NCBI RefSeq assembly: GCF_047345145.1
Contig: NZ_JBLFER010000001.1
Span: 248,001-312,000, forward strand
From: Maribacter_C sp047345145
Lineage (GTDB): Bacteria > Bacteroidota > Bacteroidia > Flavobacteriales > Flavobacteriaceae
Reading direction: 5' to 3'
Length of the DNA: 64,000 nucleotides
Below the pieces are notes generated by a model. It was not told the DNA's origin and did not search any database. It saw only the letters and a list, made by a program, of their open reading frames with translations. Positions 36,101 through 41,993 of the stretch are shown here, in pieces. Each line of letters starts with the position of its first letter. The stretch's first letter is position 1. Both the position numbers and the translations under genes were made by a program.

Positions 36101-36459
36101 TTAATGGCTACTGAATGTCCAAAATAATCCTTGGATTGAGTGTCGGGTCCAAAAAGTTTTTCCTTTTTTATCCAGGCTGTTTCTTCGCGCTCAAATATAT
36201 AGATTCCGCCAGAAGATCCAGATAGGTTAAACTCTCCAGGTGCGCCAACCACAAGCTTATTGTCATGATATGCCATACTTCTTCCAAAATTTCTGTAGCT
36301 ACCTGTTCTAGAATCTGGTTTTAGAAAATCTTCTTGGATATATTTCAATTCTTGCGAGAAACAGGACATACCAGAATAAAATAGAACGAATATCAATAAG
36401 GCATTTTGTTTGAATTTAATAGGAAAAAAGATTGAACGGAAAAATAAAAACTTCTTCAT
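33151..36459 (-). CDS. T9SS-secreted FG-GAP/SprB-repeat surface protein
   Basis: The 1102-residue protein starts with a long signal sequence ending at CFSQ (about residue 36). Residues about 55-420 hold six or seven FG-GAP-like propeller repeats (DGNFIIVGSPGHDGEFQNAG, YIFERE, VFVFEN). At 425-500 there are acidic D-x-D-x-D-G calcium loops (DTDGDGVVDEVE, DSDNDGIDDALE), as in thrombospondin type 3 repeats. Residues about 620-850 are SprB-type repeats (CYGANDASLEVVASGGTGVY, CYESNNGSATIEALGG). The last 80 residues, from SIFPNPVENG, are a type A T9SS sorting domain that is cut off after transport. Likely adhesin or matrix protein. A fibronectin III-like lipoprotein follows in the same operon. Confidence 0.9.
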   Translation of the reverse strand: MKKFLFFRSIFFPIKFKQNALLIFVLFYSGMSCFSQELKYIQEDFLKPDSRTGSYRNFGRSMAYHDNKLVVGAPGEFNLSGSSGGIYIFEREETAWIKKEKLFGPDTQSKDYFGHSVAIKENIIVVGAYRFNENGVESAGAVFVFENMNGTWTQVAKLIPSDSGSSDFFGSSVALDGNFIIVGSPGHDGEFQNAGAVYIFQKLNGVWQETQKLNAPQNNISDGFGTSLSIENEFLVISEHEKIYVYENLANSWSFQSELVYNQNSLHRTGFEPVVDISNKRIAVGGVHSVIIFDKTGDNWNEIQELRTTDPISNYNSGNFGKSFDLEGDRILIGALNHSSNGLHSGKAYYLEKEGNLWSEKKRLISSNIGAGDNFGISVALTPSTLLVGAEGEDSLGEHVPEVDDPSTAANHSGAVYSFMIDTDGDGVVDEVEIADGTNLNDNCDFVWENQNAVPNEEWMTLDCDEDGLSNLIEYETESYNPVNSDSDNDGIDDALEKLENPFLEIASRVDICPTNGENLVRFHMSGTSDFKLVTLNENPNINGVTWQILDENSCAATDESCANDMMACNWYYVSSSPTNLSYNITQKKEFRVNIEYNDGTIDVFYAKHTDQIQVTPVEVSIAQTSDNTCYGANDASLEVVASGGTGVYTYELFDSNNGALLVSGAANIFQNLPPGSYYVIVSDADANQAQSNQIIISEPEPLDATITVNYINCYESNNGSATIEALGGIPPYKFSIDGISYGQQNTFENLAPGTYSGSVRDSYGCTNYLVFDISQGQPITPEFTVSKASCENANGSITVVIDNPGEYLYSIGENFDVSNLSLESTFSGLNAGTYSIWVAHANGCTLQSIVTIESEDCLDFTLPVDNFIIEATGESCASSNNGNILLRAEENLDYTATLVGGAVNESKEFRTFTNFADLEAGSYELCITVADEPDYQRCFNIQISEPDGLEVDSKIDDSGKTVSLSLKGSTKYFINVNGTEYSTSEGEITLPLSKVENSISVKTDKECQGVYEEMLLATYDSISIFPNPVENGDVSILLPSNNIDKEVLVTLFSQNGTRVLEKMEEPEGRTVNINMDGLLPGIYTIIITTESQNSMRKIIKK

Positions 36460-36554
36460 AAGATTGGGAGTATAGGCTGGCTAGGGTCTTGTGTTATATA
36501 GTTTGGTCTTCTTCTAACGAAAAATAGAACCGCTTATTCTGTAAGAATTCACAT

Positions 36555-36562
36555 TATCTTTG
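36555..36562 (+). promoter_or_regulatory. -7 promoter element before the 101-residue protein gene
   Basis: TATCTTTG fits TAnnTTTG exactly and ends 33 nt before the ATG. A -33 box is not clear. Confidence 0.5.
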
Positions 36563-36595
36563 TAAGTGATGTGTAGCTCTTAAAATTTGTTGTGA

Positions 36596-36901
36596 ATGCC
36601 CATGATACAAACATATTCAGAGTTTTTAGAAACCCTTAAAAATGACGGCCCAGAAGCCTATTGGCCAGAAGTCTTGATTTCACTTTGGTATGATGCAAAG
36701 GGAAATTGGGAAGCTGCCCATGACATTGTAGACGGAATGAACAATGCAACCGCTAAATGGGTCCATGCTTATCTGCACCGCAAAGAAGGCGATGACTGGA
36801 ACGCTGGTTATTGGTATCGTCAAGCGGGAAAAGACTTTCCAAATACTACATTAGAGAATGAACATCGAGAAATTGTACAGTTTATCTTGGAAAAATTTTA
36901 A
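36596..36901 (+). CDS. Conserved small hypothetical protein
   Basis: This 101-residue acidic, tryptophan-rich cytoplasmic protein looks all-helical: SLWYDAKGNWEAAHDIVDGM and HAYLHRKEGDDWNAGYWYRQ read like two helix-turn-helix hairpins, similar in feel to tetratricopeptide units. I recall similar short proteins as uncharacterised entries in many bacteria, but know no function. The start could be either of two ATG codons two residues apart. A -7 element lies at the right distance upstream. Its stop overlaps the stop of the convergent acetyltransferase gene in a shared TTAA. Confidence 0.75.
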   Translation: MPMIQTYSEFLETLKNDGPEAYWPEVLISLWYDAKGNWEAAHDIVDGMNNATAKWVHAYLHRKEGDDWNAGYWYRQAGKDFPNTTLENEHREIVQFILEKF

Positions 36902-37356
36902 AGCTTTTTCTCGAAACAAACGCTATTCTCGATCCCTATATATTGACCATAATTGGCTATTCTTCGATACCCATTCTTTTCGTAAAGGGCAATTGCTTCT
37001 GGTTGTCTTTTACCAGTTTCTAAAACGCATCGGGTGTTACCTAATTCAAATACCCATTGTTCTAGAGCATCCAAGATCTTTGTGGCATACCTTTTTCCAC
37101 GTTCAGTGGGTGGAACATACATGCGTTTGACTTCCATCGAAGTATCGTCAAATGTCTTGATCGCCCCGCATCCGACAGGAATTTCATTTTTATATAAAAC
37201 AACAACATGATTGAGATTGTCAATACTATTGAATTGGTGATAAAATGCATGTTCATCGCCGTCTCGCGCACCTAAATCCGCATCCAGTTGAGCGACTAGG
37301 CTTATAAAGTCAGGATTTTTAGAATCGGTTCTCAGTAAATTAATCATCGTAGGCAA
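36898..37356 (-). CDS. GNAT family N-acetyltransferase
   Basis: The 152-residue protein shows the GNAT fold: VVLYKNEIPVGCGAIKTFDD (strands 2-3), MEVKRMYVPPTERGKRYATKILDALEQW (acetyl-CoA loop R-G-K-R-Y-A and helix 3), and LETGKRQPEAIALYEKNGYRR (strand 5 and helix 4). It transfers an acetyl group from acetyl-CoA to an amine; the acceptor is not known. The YEKNGY end is like many small-molecule acetyltransferases. It starts 3 nt after the metallophosphatase gene's end on the same strand and is probably the last gene of the 5'-nucleotidase operon. Confidence 0.88.
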   Translation of the reverse strand: MPTMINLLRTDSKNPDFISLVAQLDADLGARDGDEHAFYHQFNSIDNLNHVVVLYKNEIPVGCGAIKTFDDTSMEVKRMYVPPTERGKRYATKILDALEQWVFELGNTRCVLETGKRQPEAIALYEKNGYRRIANYGQYIGIENSVCFEKKL

Positions 37357-37359
37357 ATA

Positions 37360-38274
37360 TCAAACTGTAATGGAAACTCCGTTTGCGCTAGTATTCTTCA
37401 TGTCATCAAAATAGAAATCAATTCGCCCCAGGTTTATTCCAAAGCAACCTACTTGATTTACTAATACTTCTTTGTCCTTATTATTTCTAGCAATGGTGGG
37501 TTTATCTAAAAATGTATGGGTATGTCCGCCAATAATTAAATCGGTATGATTCGTTTTTTTTGCAAGCGTAAGATCATCAGGTTTTTGTCTTTCAGATTTG
37601 TAAGCATAACCTAAGTGCGACAAGCAGATTACCAGATCACATTTTTCATCTTCTTTGAGCATACGCTCTGAATCCAATGCGACCTCAAAAGGGTCTAAAT
37701 AAACTGTTTCTTGATATAGAGTTTTGGTTACCAGTCCTTTAAGTTGAATTCCGATGCCATAAACACCAATTTTTAATCCATTTAGGGTATAGATTTTATA
37801 AGGTTTGGTAAACCCATCTAAAAGTGTGTTGCTAAAATCATAATTGGCACTTAATAGTTCAAATTTAGCATGAGGTAATTGGGCTACTAAACCTGAAATG
37901 CCATTATCAAAATCATGATTTCCAATAGTAGCGGCATCGTATTTTAGCATGCTCATTAGCTTGAATTCTAATTCACCTCCAAAGAAATTAAAATAAGGAG
38001 TGCCTTGAAAAATATCTCCCGCATCAAATAGTAATGTATTCTCATTTTCTTTTCTAATAGAATCGACAAGGGCAGCTCTGCGAGCCATACCTCCTAAATT
38101 GGGGTATCTCGAATGATTTTTAGGAAAGGTATCAATATGACTATGAACATCATTGGTATGCAAAATGGTAATGTGTTTTTTGGAATTCCTTTTACAAGAA
38201 CTCAATGGAATACCACCCAACCCAACCAAAGTAGAGCTTGCAGTAACATCTTTTATAAATTTTCTTCTGCTCAT
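37360..38274 (-). CDS. 5'-nucleotidase/UshA-type metallophosphatase domain protein
   Basis: The 304 residues hold only the calcineurin-like catalytic domain of UshA-type nucleotidases. Metal motifs are TNDVHSH (about 40-46), DAGDIFQGTP, GNHDFDNG, SHLGY and GGHTHT, so both metal sites are complete. The N terminus combines a twin-arginine-like SRRKFIKD with a lipobox LSSC at C27, suggesting Tat export and lipid anchoring. The substrate-binding C-terminal domain of UshA is missing here and is encoded by the gene 3 nt upstream. The two products probably work as a pair that removes phosphate from nucleotides in the periplasm. Confidence 0.88.
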   Translation of the reverse strand: MSRRKFIKDVTASSTLVGLGGIPLSSCKRNSKKHITILHTNDVHSHIDTFPKNHSRYPNLGGMARRAALVDSIRKENENTLLFDAGDIFQGTPYFNFFGGELEFKLMSMLKYDAATIGNHDFDNGISGLVAQLPHAKFELLSANYDFSNTLLDGFTKPYKIYTLNGLKIGVYGIGIQLKGLVTKTLYQETVYLDPFEVALDSERMLKEDEKCDLVICLSHLGYAYKSERQKPDDLTLAKKTNHTDLIIGGHTHTFLDKPTIARNNKDKEVLVNQVGCFGINLGRIDFYFDDMKNTSANGVSITV

Positions 38275-38277
38275 GGC

Positions 38278-39042
38278 TTAGTTGATTTTATAAAATCGAT
38301 TATCTACTTCTGCATGTATGGTATCTGCTTTTTTAAAGTGATCAATCATCGCATTTCGTATCAAGTAATCGGTATCTGTTGCATCAATCATGTTTTTAAA
38401 GAACCCCATATTGTCTCCTCCGGTAACTAAGTAGTTCGAAGTAGCAACGTAGTAATTTCGCTTCTCGTCAAAGACTTTTCCTTGGATTTTAATAGATTGC
38501 AATTCATCCTTTTTGTTGATTACAATTTGCATGCCGGCAATAGGGTGCGCTCTGTTAGAATGTATTAAGAATTCAACCATTTTAAGTACCGATTTCCCAC
38601 TTAATTCAACAACCACAACTGAATTCTCAAATGGCATTACTTCATATGCTGTTCGCGCGGATACATTTCCTTTTGATATGGCAGAGCGAATTCCTCCATG
38701 ATTGAGTAATACAAAATCAATGTCTTTTCCAGTACGGGATTTATAGATTGGGTTGGCTTCCTTTAAGACGATATCGGCCATAAGATTACCAGCTGAAGTA
38801 TTGTACTTGCCATCTTCTTTGGTAAGTACCGCTGGGGCATAGGCCAGAGCACTATCTAATACTTGATTAACTCTATTGCGATAAGGGGCTACGAATTTTT
38901 CAATGGAATCAACTTCAATAAAAGTACTGTCAATGGGCACTTGTTTGGCATTAATTTTGGAGAGGATAGTAGAGGGTTCTTTACAGGAGGAAAAAATGAG
39001 TAGAGTTACAATTATAACAAATTGTTGTATTTTTAAATTCAT
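38278..39042 (-). CDS. 5'-nucleotidase C-terminal domain lipoprotein
   Basis: Lipobox LLIFSSC (C20). The rest of the 254 residues matches the C-terminal substrate-binding domain of UshA-type nucleotidases: NLMADIVLKEAN, NHGGIRS, MPFENSVVVVELSG and SNYLVTGGDNMGFF. It has no metallophosphatase domain. The catalytic domain gene begins 3 nt downstream, so the enzyme is divided over two lipoproteins made from one transcript. The order is reversed relative to the domain order of one-chain UshA, which argues against a simple frameshift. I recall similar splits in other Flavobacteriaceae. Confidence 0.87.
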   Translation of the reverse strand: MNLKIQQFVIIVTLLIFSSCKEPSTILSKINAKQVPIDSTFIEVDSIEKFVAPYRNRVNQVLDSALAYAPAVLTKEDGKYNTSAGNLMADIVLKEANPIYKSRTGKDIDFVLLNHGGIRSAISKGNVSARTAYEVMPFENSVVVVELSGKSVLKMVEFLIHSNRAHPIAGMQIVINKKDELQSIKIQGKVFDEKRNYYVATSNYLVTGGDNMGFFKNMIDATDTDYLIRNAMIDHFKKADTIHAEVDNRFYKIN

Positions 39043-39085
39043 AATCCTTTTTATCTTGCGACCGAAAATGTGTGTTGATATTCTT

Positions 39086-39093
39086 TACATTTG
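39086..39093 (+). promoter_or_regulatory. -7 promoter element of a candidate small gene
   Basis: TACATTTG is an exact TAnnTTTG match in the gap between the divergent nucleotidase operon and the DUF6913 gene. Transcription would start near 39098-39100, in front of a 29-codon open frame. Confidence 0.4.
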
Positions 39094-39119
39094 TGAAGAA
39101 CTCGGCTCTACTTTTTAAA

Positions 39120-39209
39120 TTGAAGCGAAAATCAGCAATTTTGTGTTCAGTGAAAGACTTTTTGGAGTTACATAGCTTAGCTACCGAAAGAGAAAAAGAC
39201 GAAGACTGA
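39120..39209 (+). CDS. Candidate 29-residue small protein (unrecognised)
   Basis: A short frame starts with TTG and reads as a basic N terminus (KRKSAILCSVKDF) followed by LELHSLATEREKDED, ending in a charged acidic tail. Extending it back to a GTG at 39093 would overlap the predicted -7 box, so TTG is the better start. It has an exact -7 element 26 nt upstream and a small hairpin with a T run at its stop, which together look like a complete mini transcription unit. I know no such protein; a small RNA is equally possible, and chance cannot be ruled out for a frame this short. Confidence 0.25.
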   Translation: MKRKSAILCSVKDFLELHSLATEREKDED

Positions 39210-39227
39210 TTGCAAAAGAGCAATTTT
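39209..39227 (+). terminator. Small hairpin with T run after the candidate small gene
   Basis: ATTGC (39209-39213) pairs with GCAAT (39220-39224) around AAAAGA, followed by four T. The stem is only 5 bp, so the call is weak. Confidence 0.3.
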
Positions 39228-39272
39228 AAAGCCGATTGAAAAAGTATAGATAAGTTCTAAAGGTAAAAATAC

Positions 39273-39806
39273 ATGTTTAAGGGAATAAAAGATAAATTTA
39301 AGTACAAATCTGGGGTTAAATTTTTGAGAGAAGAACTTAAAAAGCCTTTTGATGTTGTTCAGCGTAAAAAAGGGATTACCTCTGTAGCCTGTTTGGTTGA
39401 TTTAGATTCCTTTGAAAACGCAAATCTTTTTTATGAGTTTGTAGAAGATTATGGATTGCGACCAAATGCGGTGAAAATTATAGGATATAAAAGTTATTAC
39501 GATAAAAACTCGCCGTATTCTACTCCAGTTTTTTCAGACAAAGATTTGGGATGGAACGGAAACATAGAAAACAGTTACGTACTTGAGTTTTTAAGTCGTG
39601 AATATGATATGTTGGTCAACTATTACACTGAAGAGAATCTGTTATTACAGATCATGAGCGTAAAAACCAAGGCAAGGGTTCGTGTTGGATTCAAAGAAGT
39701 TGATTCAAAATTCAATGACTTGATTTTAGATACCCCGATGAAAAATTTTAAAATTTTTAAACAAGAGCTAAAGAAATATTTAAAAGTTCTTAATGAAATA
39801 AAATAA
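39273..39806 (+). CDS. DUF6913 family protein
   Basis: This 177-residue cytoplasmic protein with no signal or membrane segment alternates helices and short strands (SVACLVDLDSFENANLFYEF, NAVKIIGYKSYYD, YDMLVNYYTEENLLLQIMS, ARVRVGF). It begins with a basic helix and ends in a Lys-rich tail. In Flavobacteriaceae this family regularly sits directly before dapA, and here the TAA stop and the dapA start overlap as TAATG, so translation is coupled. No function is known to me. Confidence 0.75.
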   Translation: MFKGIKDKFKYKSGVKFLREELKKPFDVVQRKKGITSVACLVDLDSFENANLFYEFVEDYGLRPNAVKIIGYKSYYDKNSPYSTPVFSDKDLGWNGNIENSYVLEFLSREYDMLVNYYTEENLLLQIMSVKTKARVRVGFKEVDSKFNDLILDTPMKNFKIFKQELKKYLKVLNEIK

Positions 39807-40696
39807 TGAAGCAGTTTGTAGGAACGGGTGTAGCATTGGTGACTCCATTCAAAAAAGATTTTTCGATTGATACGGATGCTTTAACGCAAATCGTCAATTA
39901 CTGTATTGATGGAGGAGTAGACTATCTTGTAGTTTTAGGAACCACTGGTGAATCGGTTACTTTGAATAAAGCAGAAAAGCTGCTAGTGATGGATACAATA
40001 GTTCGAGCTAATGCAGGTCGCTTACCCCTTGTTTTGGGTATCGGAGGCAATAGTACAAATCGTGTAGTTCATGAAGTGAAAGCTTTTCAATCAGACGCTT
40101 TTGATGCTATTCTTTCGGTCGTTCCATATTATAATAAGCCCACGCAAGAAGGAATTTATCAGCATTTTAAAGCAATCTCTGAGGCAGCTACAAAGCCCAT
40201 TATTTTGTACAATGTACCTGCAAGAACTGGCAGTAATATGTTACCAGGCACCGTACTTCGACTTGCTGCTGACTTTGACAATATCATAGGAGTCAAAGAG
40301 GCTGTGGGGGAAATGAATCAAGTTCGGGAGCTCATTGCTGGAAAACCAGATGGCTTCCATGTAATTTCTGGAGATGACCCTACTGCGCTAGAGACCGTTT
40401 TAGCTGGAGGTTCTGGAGTGATTTCTGTTCTTGGACAGGGGTTACCAGAGCAATTCTCAAAAATGATCAAGTTGGGAATAGCAGGAAACCATAAAGAGGC
40501 ATCAGAATTTCAAGAAGCAATGTCAAAGGGAATGTATCTTATCTTTGAAGAAGGAAATCCTGCGGGTATAAAATCTATTTTTGAAACGCTCCAACTTTGC
40601 GATGCGACTGTTCGACTGCCATTGGTAGAAGCCACTTCGAACCTCAAAGAAAAGATAGCAGCTTTTGTCAAGCCTTTAATCAAAGTCACCGCTTGA
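39806..40696 (+). CDS. dapA: 4-hydroxy-tetrahydrodipicolinate synthase
   Basis: First committed step of lysine and diaminopimelate synthesis: condensation of pyruvate with aspartate semialdehyde. The 296-residue TIM barrel has the Schiff-base lysine K164 (GVKEA), Tyr135 in YNVPARTG, the pyruvate-binding TTGES loop (T46, T47) and Tyr109. Arg140 matches the aspartate-semialdehyde-binding arginine. Its start overlaps the DUF6913 stop by one base (TAATG). A 101-nt gap to the bamD promoter ends the unit. The product feeds peptidoglycan cross-linking. Confidence 0.95.
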   Translation: MKQFVGTGVALVTPFKKDFSIDTDALTQIVNYCIDGGVDYLVVLGTTGESVTLNKAEKLLVMDTIVRANAGRLPLVLGIGGNSTNRVVHEVKAFQSDAFDAILSVVPYYNKPTQEGIYQHFKAISEAATKPIILYNVPARTGSNMLPGTVLRLAADFDNIIGVKEAVGEMNQVRELIAGKPDGFHVISGDDPTALETVLAGGSGVISVLGQGLPEQFSKMIKLGIAGNHKEASEFQEAMSKGMYLIFEEGNPAGIKSIFETLQLCDATVRLPLVEATSNLKEKIAAFVKPLIKVTA

Positions 40697-40797
40697 AAAA
40701 AATAAAGCGTTAAATCTTCTATAAAAGTATTGTCTTAAGGCTTTTATCCATCTATTTTCGTTCGGTAAAAATGTTTTTTATATCCATTGATAATCCG

Positions 40798-40805
40798 TAA
40801 TTTTG
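40798..40805 (+). promoter_or_regulatory. -7 promoter element of the bamD-rpoZ-coaBC operon
   Basis: TAATTTTG is an exact TAnnTTTG match. It ends only 4 nt before the first ATG (40810) and 16 nt before a second in-frame ATG (40822). The transcript would therefore begin almost at the first ATG, which makes the second one the more likely start, unless the mRNA is leaderless. Confidence 0.55.
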
Positions 40806-40821
40806 CAAAATGTTTTTGAAA

Positions 40822-41646
40822 ATGAGACGTATATTTTCCTTTCTAGCTATCATGGTGCTTTTGGCATCTTGTAATGAATACCAAAAAGTACTCAAAGAAA
40901 CTGATGTCAAAGCAAAATATGATTTGGCACAGAAATATTATGAAGCAGAAGATTTTAAAAGGGCACTTCGACTCTTTGAACAAATTGCACCCAAGTATGT
41001 AGGAAAACCTCAAGGAGAAAGGGTAATGTTCTTTTTAGCAGATAGTTATTTTCAGCGTAAAGATTTTAATATGGCCGGCTATCAATTTGAGCGTTTTATT
41101 AAGTCATATCCAAAGAGTGACAAGGTTCCAGAGGCAGCATTTTCAGGAGCGCAAAGTTATTTCGAGCTATCGCCTAATTATTCATTAGACCAAACTGATA
41201 CAGATAAGGCCTTGGCGAAGCTACAGGCTTTTGTTAATACGTACCCAGATTCAGAGTTTTTTGATAAGGCAAATGAAATGGCGCAAGAACTCACCACGAA
41301 AAAAGAAAAGAAAGCCTTTGAAATCGGAAAACAGTTTAATAAGCTTGGAGAATTCAACTATGAAGTTCTAAAATCAGCAGTAGCATCTTTAGATAATTTT
41401 GTTTCTGATTTTCCCGGTTCAATCTATCGTGAAGAAGCTCTTTATCTGAAACTTGAAGCTACTACGAATATGGCTTTAAATAGTTTTCAATCATTAAAAG
41501 AGGAAAGACTGGAAAATGCTAAGGAGGCCTATAATGTTTTGAAAAAACAATTTCCAGAAACTAAATTCACAAAAAAGGCAGATAATTTATTAAAAAAAAT
41601 AGAGAAAGAACTAGTATATTTCTCAGACATAACAGCAACAAAATAA
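40822..41646 (+). CDS. bamD: Outer membrane assembly lipoprotein BamD
   Basis: BamD is the lipoprotein of the BAM complex that inserts outer-membrane beta-barrels. The signal MRRIFSFLAIMVLLASC puts the lipid anchor at C17, and tetratricopeptide-like helical repeats follow: AQKYYEAEDFKRALRLFEQI, FFLADSYFQRKDFNMAGYQF and the SYPKSDKVPEAAF signature of the BamD/YfiO family. A second copy of the repeat pattern appears at TYPDSEFFDKANEM and FPGSIYREEALYL. I start at the second in-frame ATG because the promoter box lies 4 nt before the first and because flavobacterial BamD signals usually start this way. rpoZ follows after 12 nt. Confidence 0.9.
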   Translation: MRRIFSFLAIMVLLASCNEYQKVLKETDVKAKYDLAQKYYEAEDFKRALRLFEQIAPKYVGKPQGERVMFFLADSYFQRKDFNMAGYQFERFIKSYPKSDKVPEAAFSGAQSYFELSPNYSLDQTDTDKALAKLQAFVNTYPDSEFFDKANEMAQELTTKKEKKAFEIGKQFNKLGEFNYEVLKSAVASLDNFVSDFPGSIYREEALYLKLEATTNMALNSFQSLKEERLENAKEAYNVLKKQFPETKFTKKADNLLKKIEKELVYFSDITATK

Positions 41647-41658
41647 ATAGCTATCATT

Positions 41659-41991
41659 ATGAATATGAATGATTTAAAAAACTCAAAAGCTCCTGTTTCT
41701 ACTACAACCATTAACAAGAATGAGTTTGACGCACCAACAGATAACATTTATGAAGCAATTTCAATAGCTTCTAAAAGAGCAATTCAAATCAACTCTGACA
41801 TCAAAAAAGAGCTTCTTGAAAAATTAGAAGAGTTTGCAACTTACAGTGATAGTCTTGAAGAAGTCTTTGAAAATAAGGAGCAAATCGAGGTGTCTAAGTT
41901 TTATGAAAAGTTACCAAAACCTCATGCTTTAGCGGTTGAGGAATGGTTAACGGACAAAATCTATTATAGAAATACTGAGAAAGACGCATAG
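41659..41991 (+). CDS. rpoZ: RNA polymerase omega subunit
   Basis: The 110-residue protein has the Bacteroidetes form of omega. The core is NIYEAISIASKRAIQINSDI, matching the conserved region that holds the C terminus of the beta' subunit, followed by an acidic helix (LEKLEEFATYSDSLEEVFEN) and a C-terminal extension. The position between bamD and coaBC is conserved in Flavobacteriaceae, and coaBC with omega is a frequent pair in bacteria generally. Two Met codons two residues apart compete for the start. coaBC starts 2 nt after the stop. Confidence 0.9.
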   Translation: MNMNDLKNSKAPVSTTTINKNEFDAPTDNIYEAISIASKRAIQINSDIKKELLEKLEEFATYSDSLEEVFENKEQIEVSKFYEKLPKPHALAVEEWLTDKIYYRNTEKDA

Positions 41992-41993
41992 AG

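Noticed and set aside
37360..39042. A broken (frameshifted) UshA nucleotidase
   Set aside because: Each part has its own start, export signal and complete domain, and the domain order is reversed, so it is a true two-gene arrangement.
38981..39223. 80-residue minus-strand frame upstream of the nucleotidase C-terminal gene
   Set aside because: It runs across the nucleotidase start and its signal peptide codons in another frame; Asn/Phe/Lys-rich chance composition.
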